Positions 62,614 to 64,000 of a DNA stretch of 64,000 nt are shown one piece after another (within the stretch, counting starts at the first letter, position 1; every line of letters begins with the position of its first letter). Both the position numbers and the translations under genes were made by a program. The stretch spans positions 1,612,001 to 1,676,000 of the forward strand of contig NZ_JBEXAC010000001.1 of NCBI RefSeq assembly GCF_040567655.1. The letters run 5' to 3'. The notes below the pieces were generated by a model. The model did no database searches. It saw only the letters and a list, made by a program, of their open reading frames with translations, and had not been told where the DNA came from. The DNA is from Chitinophaga sp. H8 (GTDB taxonomy: Bacteria > Bacteroidota > Bacteroidia > Chitinophagales > Chitinophagaceae).

Positions 62614-64000
62614 ATGAAAAGAAGAGATTTTTTCAGGAATGCCTCGCTTACTGCATTGGGCGCCTCTTTGTTAGGCCCTTCACAACTGGTAGCAGCAGGT
62701 AACGCAAAGAAACGGGGTAAAACAGCTAAAAATATCATTTTCCTCGTGAGTGACGGGATGAGTACCGGTACCCTGAATATGGCCAGCTTACTGATGCAGC
62801 GCAAATATGGCCGCCAAAGCCAGTGGCTGCAACTGTATGAACAAAATCTGGTAACCCGCGCTTTGATGGATACAGCTTCGGCCAATTCCCTGGTCACAGA
62901 CTCTGCAGCTGCCAGCTCTTCCTGGGGTGGTGGGGTGAGGGTACCTAATGGTGCTTTGAATGTAAGCGCGGATGGTACAGCACATAAGCCTATCCTGCAG
63001 AAATTTAAAGCGGCAGGTAAGGCCGTGGGATGTGTGACTACAGTACCGATTACACATGCTACACCTGCAGGCTTTTGTGTAACCTCAAAATCCCGGGGCG
63101 ATCAGGAAGAAATTGCTTTGCAATACCTGCCACTCAAATTTGACGTGATGATGGGCGGTGGCCTGGAATATTTCAGCAAAGAAAAACGTAAGGATAAAGC
63201 AGATGTGTTCCAACAGTTTGAACAGGCAGGATATGCGGTAGTACAGGATAAAAACACTATGCAGGCATTAAATGCCCCTGCTGGAAAACCGGTACTGGGT
63301 GTTTTTTATGAGGGAGGGTTGCCTTATTCACTGGATGCCGCACAGGATGCGGCTATCAGCCAGCAGGTACCTACACTGGCGGCAATGACGCAAAAGGCCA
63401 TCAGCCAGCTGAAAAAGAACAACAAAGGTTTTGTGCTGCAGGTAGAAGGCGGGAAAGTGGACTGGGCCGCTCATGCGAATGACGCAGGTGCATTGCTGTA
63501 CGACCAGATCGCTTTTGATGAAGCAGTAAAAGTTGCGATAGATTTTGCAATGGCAGATAAAGAAACCCTGGTGATCATTACCACGGATCATGGTAATGCC
63601 AATCCGGGATTGTTCTCCGGTAGTAAAACCAATGAAAACTTTGACAGGCTACAGCAATTTAAATATACCAACGACTGGATCCTGAGGGGTATTACCCGTG
63701 ATTTCTCTGCTGCGCAGGTAATAGAACGTATTGAAGCTGCACAGGGGATCGTTATTACAAAAGACGAAGCCGCAGCTATATTAAGTCATTATAACCAGCT
63801 GGATGAAAAGGGCATTTATAATCCTTATAAACTGCCTTTTAAACCCCTGGCATTGATTCAATCTGCTTACACTTCGATAGGATGGGGGGCCATGGACCAC
63901 TCGGCCGATTATGTAGAGCTGGCCATGTACGGCCCGGGGAGTGAGCTGCTCCCGCCTTTTGTGAAAAATATTGCTTTGCATCAGCTTATGCTGACCGCAG
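62614..64000 (+). CDS. Alkaline phosphatase (partial, C-terminus outside window)
   Basis: PhoA-type alkaline phosphatase missing only the last residues. A Tat-like signal (MKRRDFFRNASLTALGASLL) leads to a mature enzyme with all hallmarks: IIFLVSDGMSTG metal site, D96-S97-A-A (VTDSAAASSSWGGG) catalytic serine, THATPAGFC, GKVDWAAHANDAG and TTDHGNANPG zinc ligands, and AMDHSADYVELAMYGPG near the end. Releases phosphate from organic esters outside the cytoplasm. RBS-like AAAGGA precedes the ATG. The 227-base gap to merC shows no clear Pho box. Confidence 0.93.
   Translation, partial: MKRRDFFRNASLTALGASLLGPSQLVAAGNAKKRGKTAKNIIFLVSDGMSTGTLNMASLLMQRKYGRQSQWLQLYEQNLVTRALMDTASANSLVTDSAAASSSWGGGVRVPNGALNVSADGTAHKPILQKFKAAGKAVGCVTTVPITHATPAGFCVTSKSRGDQEEIALQYLPLKFDVMMGGGLEYFSKEKRKDKADVFQQFEQAGYAVVQDKNTMQALNAPAGKPVLGVFYEGGLPYSLDAAQDAAISQQVPTLAAMTQKAISQLKKNNKGFVLQVEGGKVDWAAHANDAGALLYDQIAFDEAVKVAIDFAMADKETLVIITTDHGNANPGLFSGSKTNENFDRLQQFKYTNDWILRGITRDFSAAQVIERIEAAQGIVITKDEAAAILSHYNQLDEKGIYNPYKLPFKPLALIQSAYTSIGWGAMDHSADYVELAMYGPGSELLPPFVKNIALHQLMLTA

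Noticed and set aside
62493..62897. 134-residue minus-strand open frame at the start of the phosphatase gene
   Set aside because: Overlaps the clearly coding alkaline phosphatase and shows no domain.
1..64000. CRISPR array, tRNA/rRNA, insertion sequence, prophage or toxin-antitoxin module
   Set aside because: No regularly spaced repeats, cloverleaf-like stretch, transposase or integrase reading frame, or terminal inverted repeats were seen.

Overview
The window looks like chromosomal DNA of a Bacteroidota member close to Chitinophaga (family Chitinophagaceae). The evidence is two complete ECF-sigma/FecR/SusC/SusD units, a type IX secretion C-terminal domain, several large FtsX/MacB-type permeases, DUF1080 proteins, Peptidase_Mx1 and TlpA proteins next to SusD, and promoters of the Bacteroidota form TTG-N19/20-TAnnTTTG. 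I see no tRNA, rRNA, insertion sequence, phage gene or CRISPR array. All of it reads as ordinary host DNA devoted to glycan and nutrient use.

Layout. 1-8.4 kb: a TonB-dependent receptor cut by the left edge, a lone cytochrome oxidase subunit I (ctaD), a small hypothetical, a membrane-anchored protein with two GH26-like domains (the first apparently dead), a RibD/DHFR-like reductase, a GlxA-type regulator and an AraC regulator. 8.5-13.7 kb: a three-gene sugar oxidation operon (ThuA/dehydrogenase/azurin fusion, sugar epimerase, Gfo/Idh/MocA oxidoreductase) divergent from the AraC gene and closed by a strong bidirectional terminator. 13.7-23.0 kb, minus strand: locus 1, sigma > fecR > susC > susD > Mx1 lipoprotein > TlpA. 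23.3-28.1 kb: two FtsX-type permeases. 28.2-30.5 kb: cydAB. 30.7-36.5 kb: two DUF1080 proteins, a GH43 enzyme, a large secreted hypothetical and a membrane-bound AraC regulator. 36.6-43.7 kb: an M1-peptidase fusion, a third permease, thioredoxin and a sigma/membrane-protein pair. 43.7-55.9 kb, minus strand: locus 2, sigma > fecR > susC > susD > GH123-like enzyme > beta-helix T9SS cargo > small secreted protein. 55.9-64 kb: a helical-repeat protein, a ribokinase/transporter/nucleoside hydrolase operon, a lipoprotein, a MerC-domain protein under a palindromic operator, and a PhoA-type alkaline phosphatase cut by the right edge.

How the genes work together. The two sigma/FecR/SusCD units are cell-surface signalling loci in which an STN-bearing SusC signals to FecR and the sigma factor while importing an oligomer through SusD. 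The 8.5-13.6 kb operon and the DUF1080 proteins fit oxidative (3-keto) sugar handling. The 57.7-60.8 kb operon fits splitting of nucleosides outside the cytoplasm, ribose import and phosphorylation. cydAB and ctaD are alternative terminal oxidases.

The least expected signals are these: two hairpins with T-tracts pointing away from susC, at the same place in both loci and sharing outer stem bases, which suggests antisense RNAs or a conserved leader element; a 23-base palindrome built into the merC promoter; and several enzyme-family proteins that lack their catalytic residues (first GH26 copy, Mx1 lipoprotein, Gfo/Idh/MocA protein).
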